Below the pieces are notes generated by a model, which saw nothing but the letters and a program-made list of their open reading frames with translations, was not told the DNA's origin and searched no databases. A stretch of 22,750 nucleotides of DNA from CAYNNP01 sp964398215 (GTDB lineage Bacteria; Planctomycetota; Planctomycetia; Pirellulales; Pirellulaceae), in assembly GCA_964398215.1 (NCBI GenBank), contig CAYNNP010000090.1, forward strand, positions 1-22,750, in the 5' to 3' direction. The translations under genes were made by a program, and so were the position numbers. Positions 14,751-22,750 of the stretch are shown here, piece by piece. Within the stretch, counting starts at the first letter, position 1, and every line of letters starts with the position of its first letter.

Positions 14751-17693
14751 GTGATACACGCTAGTTTTCGCATTGCGCTGATCTTGCTGGCCACTGGTCT
14801 GACAAGCTACGCCAACCCGCCAAGAAACGAACGGATCGAGTTCTTTGAAAAGAAGATCCGACCCGTCTTGGTCAAGCACTGCTACCAGTGTCATTCGGCT
14901 AAGTCCAAAGAGTTGGGCGGGAACCTGATGTTGGACAGTCGTGATGGCGTGCAGTCAGGCGGACAGTCTGGGCCTTCGCTGGATCTGGACAATCCGAACG
15001 ACAGTTTGTTGATCAAAGCGCTGCAGCACGATGGCATTGAAATGCCTCCCGATAAACCGCTGCCTGCTAGTGTCGTCAATGACTTTATGACTTGGATTAA
15101 GTTGGGTGCAGCTGATCCACGTTTCGAAAAAACCGAACCGCCGAAGGTTGCAACTGAACCAGGTGCGTTGTGGTCGTTTGAGCCACGTACGATTCCGACA
15201 GTTCCAAGCATTGATGATTCTTGGCCGCGCGATCCGATCGACCAGTTCGTACTGAAGCAACTTGAGATCGCCAAACTTCAGCCTACACGTGACGCGAGTC
15301 CGATCACGTTGGTTCGTCGGTTGTATCATGACTTGACTGGCCTGCCACCAACTTACCAGCAGACGATTGCGTTCACCGACGACTTTGTCCAGCACGGCCA
15401 ACAGGCGACCATGCGGTTGGTGGACGAATTGCTGGACAGTCATGAGTTCGGTCGACGTTGGGGACGGCACTGGTTGGACGCTGCACGCTACGGCGAGTCC
15501 AACGGCGACGATGGCTTGGGTCGCAATGCAACCTTTCCACATGCGTGGCGTTATCGTGATTGGGTAATTGACGCGATCAATCAAGACGTACCCTACGACC
15601 GATTTTTGACGGAACAAATCGCTGGCGACCTGTTGCCGGCAACCGATGCCGAGCAGCGAAATCGACAACTTGTTGCAACAGGTTTCTTGGCGATTGGATC
15701 CAAACCTGCGGTTGCGATGAACAAAAATTTCGCAATGGATGTCGTGGACGATCAGATCAATGCAGTATGCACAGTCGCGATGGGACTCAGCGTTGCATGT
15801 GCTCGTTGTCATGATCATAAGCACGATCCGATTCCAACTCGCGACTACTATGCATTGGCTGGGATATTTAGCAGCACAGAAACGTTGTACGGGTTGGCTG
15901 CCAACGAAAAACTGACAGCGCCGCCAACGGCATTGCATGAATTGCGCGATGACTGGCCCAAGCCAAAGCCAGCCTTTGACCGAAAGAAAACGCCTGCGTT
16001 TCCTGGCGATTACGCGACAAAAATCAGTCGGACGAAACCGATCGTCAATGCGATGCTCACTGAAAAGCCAAGTGAATTTAAGCAAGCAAGTGAAGGTAAA
16101 ATTGAATTCACCGACAAGCAATTCGCGAAGTTTTCATCGGGTGCCTTGCAAGGAGAGTTGCCGGCTGGGAACCGTTCTTACACGGTGTCGTTTTGGCTAA
16201 AGAATACAGTGTCGATTAAGAAGCGTCCGATCACGGCGTATCCTTTTTCGCGAGCCAAACCGGGAAAGGACCTCTTGGGGGATCATCTTGGGATTGGGGG
16301 CAAGCACGACTTGAAGCGAACTGGCAAGCTGTTTGTGTTCAATGGCAACAAGGCCAAGCAATCAGTGAGCGGGACAACGGTTTTGCCAAAAGATACTTGG
16401 AACCACATTGTCCTGATTCGTGATCAAGACCAAGTAAACGTTTACTTGAATGGTGTCTTGGAAATCGATGCGAAACTTCCCGCCACCTTTGGTGACAGCA
16501 CGGTTTACCAGATTGGTAGACGCTCGGACGGTTTTGCACCGCTCAGCGGAAACATTGGATATGTTTCGGTGTACGACCGTGCGATTTCCTCCAAGGATGC
16601 GTTGGGCCTGCATGCTGCTTCGGGTCAACCCAAAGCGCGAAAGGTGTTTTCTCGTCAGGCCATGGGCGTTCGAGATAAACCCAAGCCGATCAATGTGAAA
16701 ATTCATGTCAATGGTGACATCTCAAAACTGGGGCCGGTAGTTCCCCGCGGTTTCTTGACGGCGTATCAAACGGTGTCATCGGCAAACAAATTTTCGTTGT
16801 CAGAAAAGATCACGGCGAAGGCGAGCGGCCGTTTGCAGTTGGCACGTTGGTTAACTGATCCCGATCATCCTCAAACCGCTCGTGTCGCCGTCAACCGCAT
16901 TTGGCAACATCTGTTTGGGCAAGGAATCGTGCGAACGGTTGATGATTTTGGTGTCTATGGGGCTCGTCCATCGCACCCCGAGTTGCTTGATCATTTGGCC
17001 AATCGATTTGTTGCCAATGGTTGGTCGGTCAAGCGGCTAATTCGCACGATTGTTCTCAGTCGCACCTATCAATTAAGTAGTTTTGCTGATCCTGAAACCA
17101 TTCGTAGTGACCCAAACAATGTTCTTCTGGCTCGTCATGCTCGGCGCCGACTTGATGCAGAATCATTCAGAGACAATGTGCTGCATGCGTGTGGATCGTT
17201 AGACCACAGCAACGGGATAGGCTCTGCGGTTCAGGCAACCGTGGCTTTGATTAACTGGCCGGCTGGTCAATCTACGGACCTGCATCGGCCAAGCAACCAT
17301 CGAAGCATTTATCTTTGCATGTTGCGGCACGCCCCGCCCAAAGAACTTGCGGCGTTTGACCTGCCTGATGGTGTGTCCGTCACTGGCCAGCGATCCAACA
17401 CCACATTGCCAACGCAATCCTTGTTTCTATTGAACAGCGAATTTGTGGTTGGTCAGTCATTGAAGCTAGCTAAAACTTTGCAGAACGCGCACTCCGATGA
17501 CGAAGAACAGATCAACCAACTATTTCGTCTTGCTCTCGCGCGGTTGCCATCGGCTGGCGAGTACGAGCAAGCAATCGATCACCTAGCATCGATGCGGCGG
17601 GTGTTGAATGGCAAGACGGATTCTGAGCTTCGCGCGCTAGCCAGTCTTTGCCAAGCTGTTTTGGTGTCCAACGAATTCCGCTATCTTGATTGA
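14751..17693 (+). CDS. PSCyt1-DUF1549-LamG-DUF1553 heme protein
   Basis: A 980-residue exported relative of the protein at 9512. The start is a GTG at 14751, because it alone gives a complete Sec signal (about residues 1-21, ending near SYA/NPP); no Shine-Dalgarno sequence is evident. PSCyt1 carries C44-YQ-C47-H48. DUF1549 spans about 160-380 with a second CxxCH, C350-AR-C353-H354, followed by DHKHDP. A LamG/concanavalin-A-like domain lies at about 473-623 ('SYTVSFWLKN', 'WNHIVLIRDQDQVNVYLNGVL', 'GYVSVYDRAIS'), replacing the F5/8-like insert of the first protein. DUF1553 covers about 693-970 ('QTARVAVNRIWQHLFG', 'PSHPELLDHLA'). LamG domains usually bind glycans, so a sugar-targeted redox role is inferred. 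The 3' end nearly abuts the DUF1501 gene at 17704. Confidence 0.92.
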   Translation: MIHASFRIALILLATGLTSYANPPRNERIEFFEKKIRPVLVKHCYQCHSAKSKELGGNLMLDSRDGVQSGGQSGPSLDLDNPNDSLLIKALQHDGIEMPPDKPLPASVVNDFMTWIKLGAADPRFEKTEPPKVATEPGALWSFEPRTIPTVPSIDDSWPRDPIDQFVLKQLEIAKLQPTRDASPITLVRRLYHDLTGLPPTYQQTIAFTDDFVQHGQQATMRLVDELLDSHEFGRRWGRHWLDAARYGESNGDDGLGRNATFPHAWRYRDWVIDAINQDVPYDRFLTEQIAGDLLPATDAEQRNRQLVATGFLAIGSKPAVAMNKNFAMDVVDDQINAVCTVAMGLSVACARCHDHKHDPIPTRDYYALAGIFSSTETLYGLAANEKLTAPPTALHELRDDWPKPKPAFDRKKTPAFPGDYATKISRTKPIVNAMLTEKPSEFKQASEGKIEFTDKQFAKFSSGALQGELPAGNRSYTVSFWLKNTVSIKKRPITAYPFSRAKPGKDLLGDHLGIGGKHDLKRTGKLFVFNGNKAKQSVSGTTVLPKDTWNHIVLIRDQDQVNVYLNGVLEIDAKLPATFGDSTVYQIGRRSDGFAPLSGNIGYVSVYDRAISSKDALGLHAASGQPKARKVFSRQAMGVRDKPKPINVKIHVNGDISKLGPVVPRGFLTAYQTVSSANKFSLSEKITAKASGRLQLARWLTDPDHPQTARVAVNRIWQHLFGQGIVRTVDDFGVYGARPSHPELLDHLANRFVANGWSVKRLIRTIVLSRTYQLSSFADPETIRSDPNNVLLARHARRRLDAESFRDNVLHACGSLDHSNGIGSAVQATVALINWPAGQSTDLHRPSNHRSIYLCMLRHAPPKELAAFDLPDGVSVTGQRSNTTLPTQSLFLLNSEFVVGQSLKLAKTLQNAHSDDEEQINQLFRLALARLPSAGEYEQAIDHLASMRRVLNGKTDSELRALASLCQAVLVSNEFRYLD

Positions 17694-17703
17694 GGGTGAT
17701 GCT

Positions 17704-19011
17704 ATGACTTTTTCACGTCGATCGATGCTGCAATCGGCTTCCTGCGGATTCGGTTTTTTGGCAACCAAAGGTTTGTTGGCGGCACAGCCGGTTCGCCGTA
17801 GCAAAGCCAAGCGTGTGATCTTTCTGTGCATGAGCGGCGGTCCATCCCATATTGATACCTTTGACTACAAGCCCCAAACAGGAAAGAAAAAACATCCTGG
17901 TTCGGTGTTCAATTTTTCACAGCATGGTGAAAGCGGAAGGTGGATTTCTGAGTTGATGCCAGAGACTGCCAAGCACGCGGATCGGCTTTGCGTGATCAAT
18001 GGCATGTATGCTGACACAGGGAATCATGCTCAATCTTTTTTGCAGATGCATACGGGCGAACGTTTACGCAAGCGACCATGCATGGGATCTTGGATTCACT
18101 ACGGACTGGGCAGCGAGAACGAGAATCTGCCTGGGTTTGTTAGTCTGAACGCTGCCAAGCCTTCGGTTTATTCCAGTGGTTTTTTGCCGACTGAGCACGA
18201 GGGGACGCCAATCGGCACCAATGGCGAGAACATGTCTGCTGCTACGATTCGTGACATCGGAAGCGATCATCTCTCGTCCGCAGCTAAGCGTCAGCAGTTG
18301 AACTTTGTGCAGCAAATGAACGAACGTCACTTGGCTGACCGCAACAACGACATGCAACTCGAAGGCGCTATTACTTCGATGGAGTTGGCCTTTCGGATGC
18401 AAGCGACAGCTCCCGAGCTTTTGGATTTGAGCAACGAATCCGCCGGCACCTTGGAGCGATATCGGGTCGGCAAGAATCTATCGATTGGCAGGTGTCGCCC
18501 GACTGATTTTGGGCGTCAGTGTTTGCTTGCTCGGCGATTCGCTGAAGCAGGCGTGCGATTCATCGAATTGAATCACGGTGGCTGGGATCAGCACCAAGAC
18601 TATCGTCGCGATTTGAAAGCGAACTGTGATACCGTTGACGCGCCCATCGCCGCGCTGCTGGAAGACCTAACCGCGCGCGGGCTGATGGATGACACGCTGG
18701 TGGTTTGGGGCGGAGAATTTGGCCGACCCGGTTTGACTCCTGACAACGGAAAAAATGAAACCGGACACAATGCAAGGGGTTTTACGTTTTGGTTAGCCGG
18801 AGGTGGCACCAAGGCAGGCTACACTCACGGTTCTACCGATGCGAAAGGGTTCCGAGCTGTTGAGGGAAAAGTCCATTTTCATGATTTACATGCGACGATA
18901 CTCCACCTGCTTGGCTTGGACCACGATCACTTGAGTTTTCGCCACGAAGGTCGCGATCACCGTTTAACCGGTCCCGATGGTGGAAAGGTGATTCACGATA
19001 TTTTGGCGTAA
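17704..19011 (+). CDS. DUF1501 family Tat-exported protein (second copy)
   Basis: A 435-residue protein. ATG 17704 is chosen over a TTG at 17686, because GAGGGTG at 17692-17698 gives an ideal ribosome site 5 nt before it and the peptide then begins at the Tat signal (F-S-R-R-S-M-L-Q). The ribosome site overlaps the stop of the upstream PSCyt1 gene (TGA 17691-17693), so translation is probably coupled. Conserved parts are 'LCMSGGPSHIDTFDYKP', a GGEFGR segment around E338, 'GHN', and 'HFHDLHATILHLLGLDHDHL' near the end. It differs from the first copy where that has GRTP and GRDHH: here the text is GRPGLTP and NETGHNA. It ends in 'IHDILA', like its relative. It shares the alkaline-phosphatase-like fold, and its substrate is unknown. 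Confidence 0.92.
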   Translation: MTFSRRSMLQSASCGFGFLATKGLLAAQPVRRSKAKRVIFLCMSGGPSHIDTFDYKPQTGKKKHPGSVFNFSQHGESGRWISELMPETAKHADRLCVINGMYADTGNHAQSFLQMHTGERLRKRPCMGSWIHYGLGSENENLPGFVSLNAAKPSVYSSGFLPTEHEGTPIGTNGENMSAATIRDIGSDHLSSAAKRQQLNFVQQMNERHLADRNNDMQLEGAITSMELAFRMQATAPELLDLSNESAGTLERYRVGKNLSIGRCRPTDFGRQCLLARRFAEAGVRFIELNHGGWDQHQDYRRDLKANCDTVDAPIAALLEDLTARGLMDDTLVVWGGEFGRPGLTPDNGKNETGHNARGFTFWLAGGGTKAGYTHGSTDAKGFRAVEGKVHFHDLHATILHLLGLDHDHLSFRHEGRDHRLTGPDGGKVIHDILA

Positions 19012-19046
19012 CGGACGAACCCAACTCCCCTTTGCCCTTTGAAGAC

Positions 19047-21989
19047 ATGGCCTACTTCATGAATTCGGTGACTCGGTCGAAATCTGTTTGGCTTCAAAGG
19101 TTGGCGTGTTTGGCAATCGTCATCTGCAGTACATGTACTGTATTTGCGCAGGACAAATCCGCTGCGTCTGCGGAGTGGATTTGGCATTCCCAGAGTGCAA
19201 CATCAGGCGAAGTTGAGTTTGAGAAAAGCTTTCTCGTTCCCAAGCAAGTAACATCAGCTCAGTTGCGATTTTTGGGCGAATCGGTTCACAGCAAACTTCG
19301 TTTTGACGGTGAATTGATCGCGGTACGTGAACCGTATGATGAACTTGTGCAGATCGATTTTACCGATCGACTTTCGCCAGGACGACACACACTGACAATT
19401 CAAGCGCAAGCGGTCGATGGTCCGTCCGCGGTTTTTCTGCTGCTTGAATTCAGTACATCAGACAAAGCACTTTCGGTTGTTCAATCGGATGAAACGTGGA
19501 AGGTGAAAGTTGGCGAAAAACCGCTCAAGGCGCTCTCGCGCGGCGCGGTTGGCGATCGGATCATTATCGCACGTGAGAATCAAATTGGGATTCGCGCCAC
19601 TGAAAACTATGAACAATGGAAAACGGCGTTGAAGACTGCGCCGGGAACAGACTTCGCAAAATTCTCCGTTCGCCCTGGATTCGAATTACAGATGGTTCGT
19701 GCGGCCAAACCCAACGAGGGTTCTTGGGTCAGCATGGCTATCGATCGCGACGGGAAAATGATCATCGCCCGCGAAGATCGTGGACTGTTGCGAATGGAAT
19801 TGTCCAGCGATGGTGATGAAGTGATCGACAGTGAGTTGATTGAGGACACACTGCGCGAGTGCCGGGGCATTTTGCCAATCGGACGTCACATCTATGTCAA
19901 CGCAAACAACTCCAAAGGCCTCTTTCGGCTGACAGAAAAAGCAAACGGGGTTTTTGATAAACCATCATTGATATATGCGTCCAGTGGATCCGTCGGACAT
20001 GGCCGCAATGATCTCGCACTGGGGCCAGACGGAAAAATCTACTCGATCCATGGAGATGCAGTTCGGTTACCGGAGCAATCGACCGACTGGACATCACCGT
20101 ACCGTGATGCTCGAAACGGTAAAAAAACCAGCGAGGGTCATTTGTTGCGGATTGATCAAGCAACCGGAGCGGTGGAATTGCTTTCGGCGGGACTCCGGAA
20201 TCCATTTGGAATCGACTTCAACGCTCGCGGCGATTGCTTTACGTACGATGCGGATGCCGAACACGACATGGGTTCGCCTTGGTATCGACCGACGCGAGTC
20301 AGCCATTTGGTTGCTGGAGGCGATTACGGCTGGCGCGGCGTCACCAAATCTTGGCCTCCGTATTTTCCAGATCAAGCGGACGCGGCGCCTCCGAATATGA
20401 ATATCGGCAAAGGCTCGCCGACAGCTGTAAAGTTCGGCACCAACAGCAACTTCCCTGTTCGGTTCAAACAAGCGGCTTTTATTTTGGATTGGGCGTACGG
20501 GCGAATCCTTGCAGTGCACGCCATGCCGCGCGGTTCAAGCTACTTGACGACCGCTGAATCGTTCCTCCAAGGCCGACCGCTTAATGTTACGGATTTGGAT
20601 TTTGGCAAAGACGGATCGATGTACTTCATCACCGGTGGCCGCAAAACCAAGTCTGCCTTGTACCGGGTCAAGTACATGGGCGAGGATTCGCCTAGCGAGT
20701 TGCCACGAATGACCCGGCAACAGCGCGAACGGGCTAGTTTTGCCAACGAATCGAGGCGTTATCGGATCGAGTTGGAGTCAAAGATTCTGCAGAGTGGTGA
20801 AATCCACACAGCGCTTGCCGACGTTGATCCTTGGATCGGTCATGCTGCCGTTCAGCTTGCGAATCGTGCCGCAGATGACTTGGTGATTCGCCGCGCAAAC
20901 GAAAGTTCTAATCTCTACGAAGTCTCCAGGCTGCTGCTTTCGCTATCGCGCTCCGATGCTAATTCGTACCGGCAATCCATTGTGGATCAATTGAACAAGA
21001 CAGATTTTCTGCACGCGCCAAAGTCCACTCGCCATCGCCTGCTGCAAGCCTACCGACTGTGTTTGGATGATAGCAGTTCGCTTAGTGAAAAATTGCTTTT
21101 GGCGGCTCAAGATAAGTTATCGCCAATGTATCCCGACTTTGATTTCGATTGCAATCGCCTGTTGGCCGAGGTTTTGGTTGGACTGAAGGATGAAGCGGTT
21201 GTTTCCAAGACAATGCAGCTTCACCAATCGATGACATCGCAGCGCTGGCGCATGTTGTGCTTGTACGTAATCAGAAATGCGACCACTGGTTGGACGCCAA
21301 AGCTACGCCGTCAGTACTTTGGTCAGCTGAATCAAACGGATACTTATACAGGCGGTGCTGGTATGGCGAGTTTTATCTCGACCATTCGTGACGACGCGAT
21401 CAGCCAGCTTTCCAAAGAGCAAAAAAATACGCTACGAGACGTGATTCAGCCCCAAGACATGGTCGTCACGGATGAGCCTGAACCGGCCAGGCCATTTGTT
21501 AAAAAATGGACCGTCGGTGACTTGGCCGATTTGCCAAAACGGAATCAACCTTCGAGCATTGACCGTGGAAAGAAGGTGTTTCGGTCGGCTTTGTGTGCCA
21601 ACTGTCATCGCGCTGGCGGCATCGGAAGGTTGATTGGTCCTGACCTCACGGGAGTGAGTCGACGATTTGGCCGCAGTGATCTTTTGAATTCGATTGTTCA
21701 CCCGTCCAACGTGATTGCTGACAAGTATCGAAGTTTGAAAATCATCACTGACGATGGCAAGATGCTGACAGGTCAAGTTGTTACAAGTGGCGACTATCGA
21801 AGCCCCACGATTCGATTGGCAACGGATCCTAACCAGCCAACAAAGGCAACTGTCATTGCAAAAAAATCGATTTCGCGGCAGGAAGCCTCGGATGTATCTT
21901 GGATGCCAACAGGATTGCTGGACACATTCAATAAAGATGAGATCGCGGACCTACTTTCTTTCATTGAATCAGCCGGACAACGACAGTAA
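19047..21989 (+). CDS. PVC-type beta-propeller dehydrogenase / heme-binding protein
   Basis: An exported protein of about 980 residues. The frame opens at a TTG (19032); ATG 19047 or ATG 19059 is likelier since both lead straight into the Sec signal (hydrophobic core, cleavage near VFA/QDK). Domains in order: a beta-sandwich at about 40-170, starting 'AEWIWHSQ', like sugar-binding jelly rolls; a sorbosone/glucose-dehydrogenase-like six-bladed propeller at about 205-550 ('VSMAIDRDGKMIIARE', 'GLRNPFGIDFNARGD', 'GGDYGWRG'); an alpha-helical HEAT-like region at about 560-825; and a C-terminal cytochrome c domain of the Pirellula/Verrucomicrobium type with C850-AN-C853-H854 and 'GPDLTGVSRRFGR' (numbering from 19047). 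Family names that fit are the PVC-type membrane-bound dehydrogenase and heme-binding domains. It probably oxidises a sugar or other alcohol outside the cytoplasm and passes electrons to the heme; the substrate is unknown. Confidence 0.9.
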   Translation: MAYFMNSVTRSKSVWLQRLACLAIVICSTCTVFAQDKSAASAEWIWHSQSATSGEVEFEKSFLVPKQVTSAQLRFLGESVHSKLRFDGELIAVREPYDELVQIDFTDRLSPGRHTLTIQAQAVDGPSAVFLLLEFSTSDKALSVVQSDETWKVKVGEKPLKALSRGAVGDRIIIARENQIGIRATENYEQWKTALKTAPGTDFAKFSVRPGFELQMVRAAKPNEGSWVSMAIDRDGKMIIAREDRGLLRMELSSDGDEVIDSELIEDTLRECRGILPIGRHIYVNANNSKGLFRLTEKANGVFDKPSLIYASSGSVGHGRNDLALGPDGKIYSIHGDAVRLPEQSTDWTSPYRDARNGKKTSEGHLLRIDQATGAVELLSAGLRNPFGIDFNARGDCFTYDADAEHDMGSPWYRPTRVSHLVAGGDYGWRGVTKSWPPYFPDQADAAPPNMNIGKGSPTAVKFGTNSNFPVRFKQAAFILDWAYGRILAVHAMPRGSSYLTTAESFLQGRPLNVTDLDFGKDGSMYFITGGRKTKSALYRVKYMGEDSPSELPRMTRQQRERASFANESRRYRIELESKILQSGEIHTALADVDPWIGHAAVQLANRAADDLVIRRANESSNLYEVSRLLLSLSRSDANSYRQSIVDQLNKTDFLHAPKSTRHRLLQAYRLCLDDSSSLSEKLLLAAQDKLSPMYPDFDFDCNRLLAEVLVGLKDEAVVSKTMQLHQSMTSQRWRMLCLYVIRNATTGWTPKLRRQYFGQLNQTDTYTGGAGMASFISTIRDDAISQLSKEQKNTLRDVIQPQDMVVTDEPEPARPFVKKWTVGDLADLPKRNQPSSIDRGKKVFRSALCANCHRAGGIGRLIGPDLTGVSRRFGRSDLLNSIVHPSNVIADKYRSLKIITDDGKMLTGQVVTSGDYRSPTIRLATDPNQPTKATVIAKKSISRQEASDVSWMPTGLLDTFNKDEIADLLSFIESAGQRQ

Positions 21990-21992
21990 CAA

Positions 21993-22014
21993 CCGGCTCG
22001 ATCAAACCGAGCGG
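21993..22014. terminator. stem-loop between convergent genes
   Basis: CC-g-GCTCG (21993-22000) pairs with CGAGC-GG (22008-22014), giving 7 base pairs with one bulged G and a 7-nt loop. It occupies almost the whole 34-bp gap between the + strand propeller gene and the - strand coiled-coil gene, where a two-way terminator is expected. No clear T-tract is present on either strand, so its strength is uncertain. Confidence 0.4.
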
Positions 22015-22023
22015 CACAGAACG

Positions 22024-22452
22024 TTAACGTCGCAAGTCTGAAGTGAGTCGTTCCGTTGCCCGGTTCAATTCCAAGATTCGATCGCGGATCAGGTGAGCCC
22101 GGTCTTCATCATTCGGGTCAAGCTCATGAAGCTGTGTTTCCAGATTGGCTTCTTGCTGTTCAAGCGATTCCACTTTGTGAAGCAGCTCTTTTCCCTGTTC
22201 ACCCATCCCGGCAACCTTCTGGTGAATAGCTCCTAAGGCCGACTTTACTTTTCCGATAGCGCTATCGTACTTGCCCTCGTCGTACTTTTCTTTTTCTGAC
22301 TTCAGCAAGTTTGCAACACTGGCTGTGAGTGATTTGACTTGCCCGACAATTTGCTGTGCGTTCGCCTTCTCTTCCGCTGAACCAAAAAAGTAGTTGTAGC
22401 CGAGAATGCCAACAACCAAAACCAATACAAGCTTGATAATAAAACCTTTCAC
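22024..22452 (-). CDS. small membrane-anchored coiled-coil protein
   Basis: A 142-residue protein of unknown function if read from the GTG at 22452-22450. That start is preferred over the ATG at 22545 (173 residues) because GAGGG at 22461-22457 lies 4 nt upstream of the GTG, and the protein then begins directly with a basic/hydrophobic anchor (about residues 2-21) ending in 'GYNYFFGSAEEK'. The extra 31 residues of the longer form have no recognisable content. After the anchor the sequence is highly charged and helical: 'SEKEKYDEGKYDSAI', then a coiled coil at about 85-142 with leucine/glutamate repeats ('LLHKVESLEQQ', 'ETQLHELD', 'ILELNRATERL'). Topology is probably a single inner-membrane helix with a helical domain on one side. 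It is the only - strand gene and is convergent with the PSCyt1 run, so it is unlikely to belong to that pathway. Confidence 0.75.
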   Translation of the reverse strand: MKGFIIKLVLVLVVGILGYNYFFGSAEEKANAQQIVGQVKSLTASVANLLKSEKEKYDEGKYDSAIGKVKSALGAIHQKVAGMGEQGKELLHKVESLEQQEANLETQLHELDPNDEDRAHLIRDRILELNRATERLTSDLRR

Positions 22453-22674
22453 TGAACCCTCGACTGATGAAGTGGCAAAAGATCGTAACGTAGCGAAACT
22501 CTGGATGGTTGTCGATTCAGTGAACAGCACGACGCTCTTTGCCATCCATTTGCAGGCATTCGCGACATCACTTTATGTCGTCCAGTTTCTGGGAATTCGG
22601 ATCGCAAGTTCGATCAAGCTATAGGTGGGCATTTCCTTACGATCCAGATCAATACGATTGGTTACCTGTTCGGA

Positions 22675-22750
22675 CGGGCTACGTCGCTCGGAGATCGACG
22701 GCTACTTTGTCTGAAAGTTGCCATCTCTGTCCCAGAGATGTAGCCCGACT
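22675..22750. repeat. REP-like palindromic element, copy B (reaches window edge)
   Basis: CGGGCTAC (22675-22682) and GTAGCCCG (22740-22747) are exact inverted ends. Inside lie CGTCG (22682-22686) paired with CGACG (22696-22700), and a perfect 8-bp hairpin CATCTCTG (22722-22729) with CAGAGATG (22733-22740), 3-nt loop. The CGGAGA..CGGCTACTTTGTC segment (22689-22711) resembles the element at 3856-3917. It lies upstream of the - strand gene and continues to the window edge, so its full extent is unknown. Confidence 0.5.

Noticed and set aside
14955..16121. Long open frame of 388 codons on the - strand inside the second PSCyt1 gene
   Set aside because: It is antisense to conserved PSCyt1 and DUF1549 sequence and its translation has no domain pattern, so it is a shadow caused by codon bias.
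9512..19011. Recent duplication of the PSCyt1/DUF1501 pair
   Set aside because: The two pairs share domain order and short motifs only; inserts, lengths and most residues differ, so this is an old divergence or independent recruitment and not a recent tandem copy.
1..22750. tRNA, rRNA, CRISPR array, insertion sequence or prophage
   Set aside because: Reading both strands I saw no cloverleaf-like segment with conserved T-loop, no regularly spaced repeats and no transposase, integrase or phage protein.

Overview
The window reads as a chromosomal segment of a planctomycete, most likely a marine Pirellulaceae (Rhodopirellula-like) bacterium. This is inferred from protein families, not from a marker gene: two PSCyt1-DUF1549-DUF1553 proteins each followed by a Tat-exported DUF1501 protein, one PVC-type beta-propeller/heme-binding protein, and two Cys-type sulfatases. 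All intact genes but the last are on the + strand. I see no rRNA, tRNA, CRISPR array, transposase or integrase.

Layout. (1) 1-139: possible 3' end of a membrane-protein gene. (2) 190-1437: DUF2330 membrane-anchored exported protein. (3) 1543-3791: pyrimidine pair, pyrB (aspartate carbamoyltransferase) overlapping by 4 bp a dihydroorotase-like gene whose zinc ligands are almost all replaced, so it looks like a non-catalytic partner subunit. (4) 3792-4093: spacer with REP-like hairpins. (5) 4094-9379: sugar-sulfate block: sulfamidase-like sulfatase, PfkB sugar kinase, second sulfatase, and a secreted EF-hand plus SGNH-like protein. (6) 9512-19011: two consecutive PSCyt1/DUF1501 modules separated by a small exported protein of unknown function. 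(7) 19047-21989: a large propeller/cytochrome protein that closes the run. (8) 22024-22452, - strand: small membrane-anchored coiled-coil protein, convergent with the run. (9) 22675-22750: a second REP-like element at the right edge.

How the genes may work together. pyrB and its partner serve de novo pyrimidine synthesis in the cytoplasm. From 4094 to 21989 almost every product carries a Sec or Tat signal; the only cytoplasmic protein is the sugar kinase. A reasonable inference is a degradation locus for a sulfated glycan: sulfatases and an esterase-like SGNH protein unmask the polymer outside the cytoplasmic membrane, the c-type heme proteins and DUF1501 proteins perform a redox or hydrolytic step whose chemistry is not established, and the PfkB kinase phosphorylates a released sugar. 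No transporter, glycoside hydrolase, regulator or sulfatase-maturation enzyme is present, so the locus would be incomplete or dispersed.

The points most worth checking are the dead dihydroorotase and its altered ATCase partner, the two PSCyt1 proteins that carry different carbohydrate-binding-like inserts between the same flanking domains, the second CxxCH motif inside both DUF1549 domains, and the Sec/Tat split between paired products.
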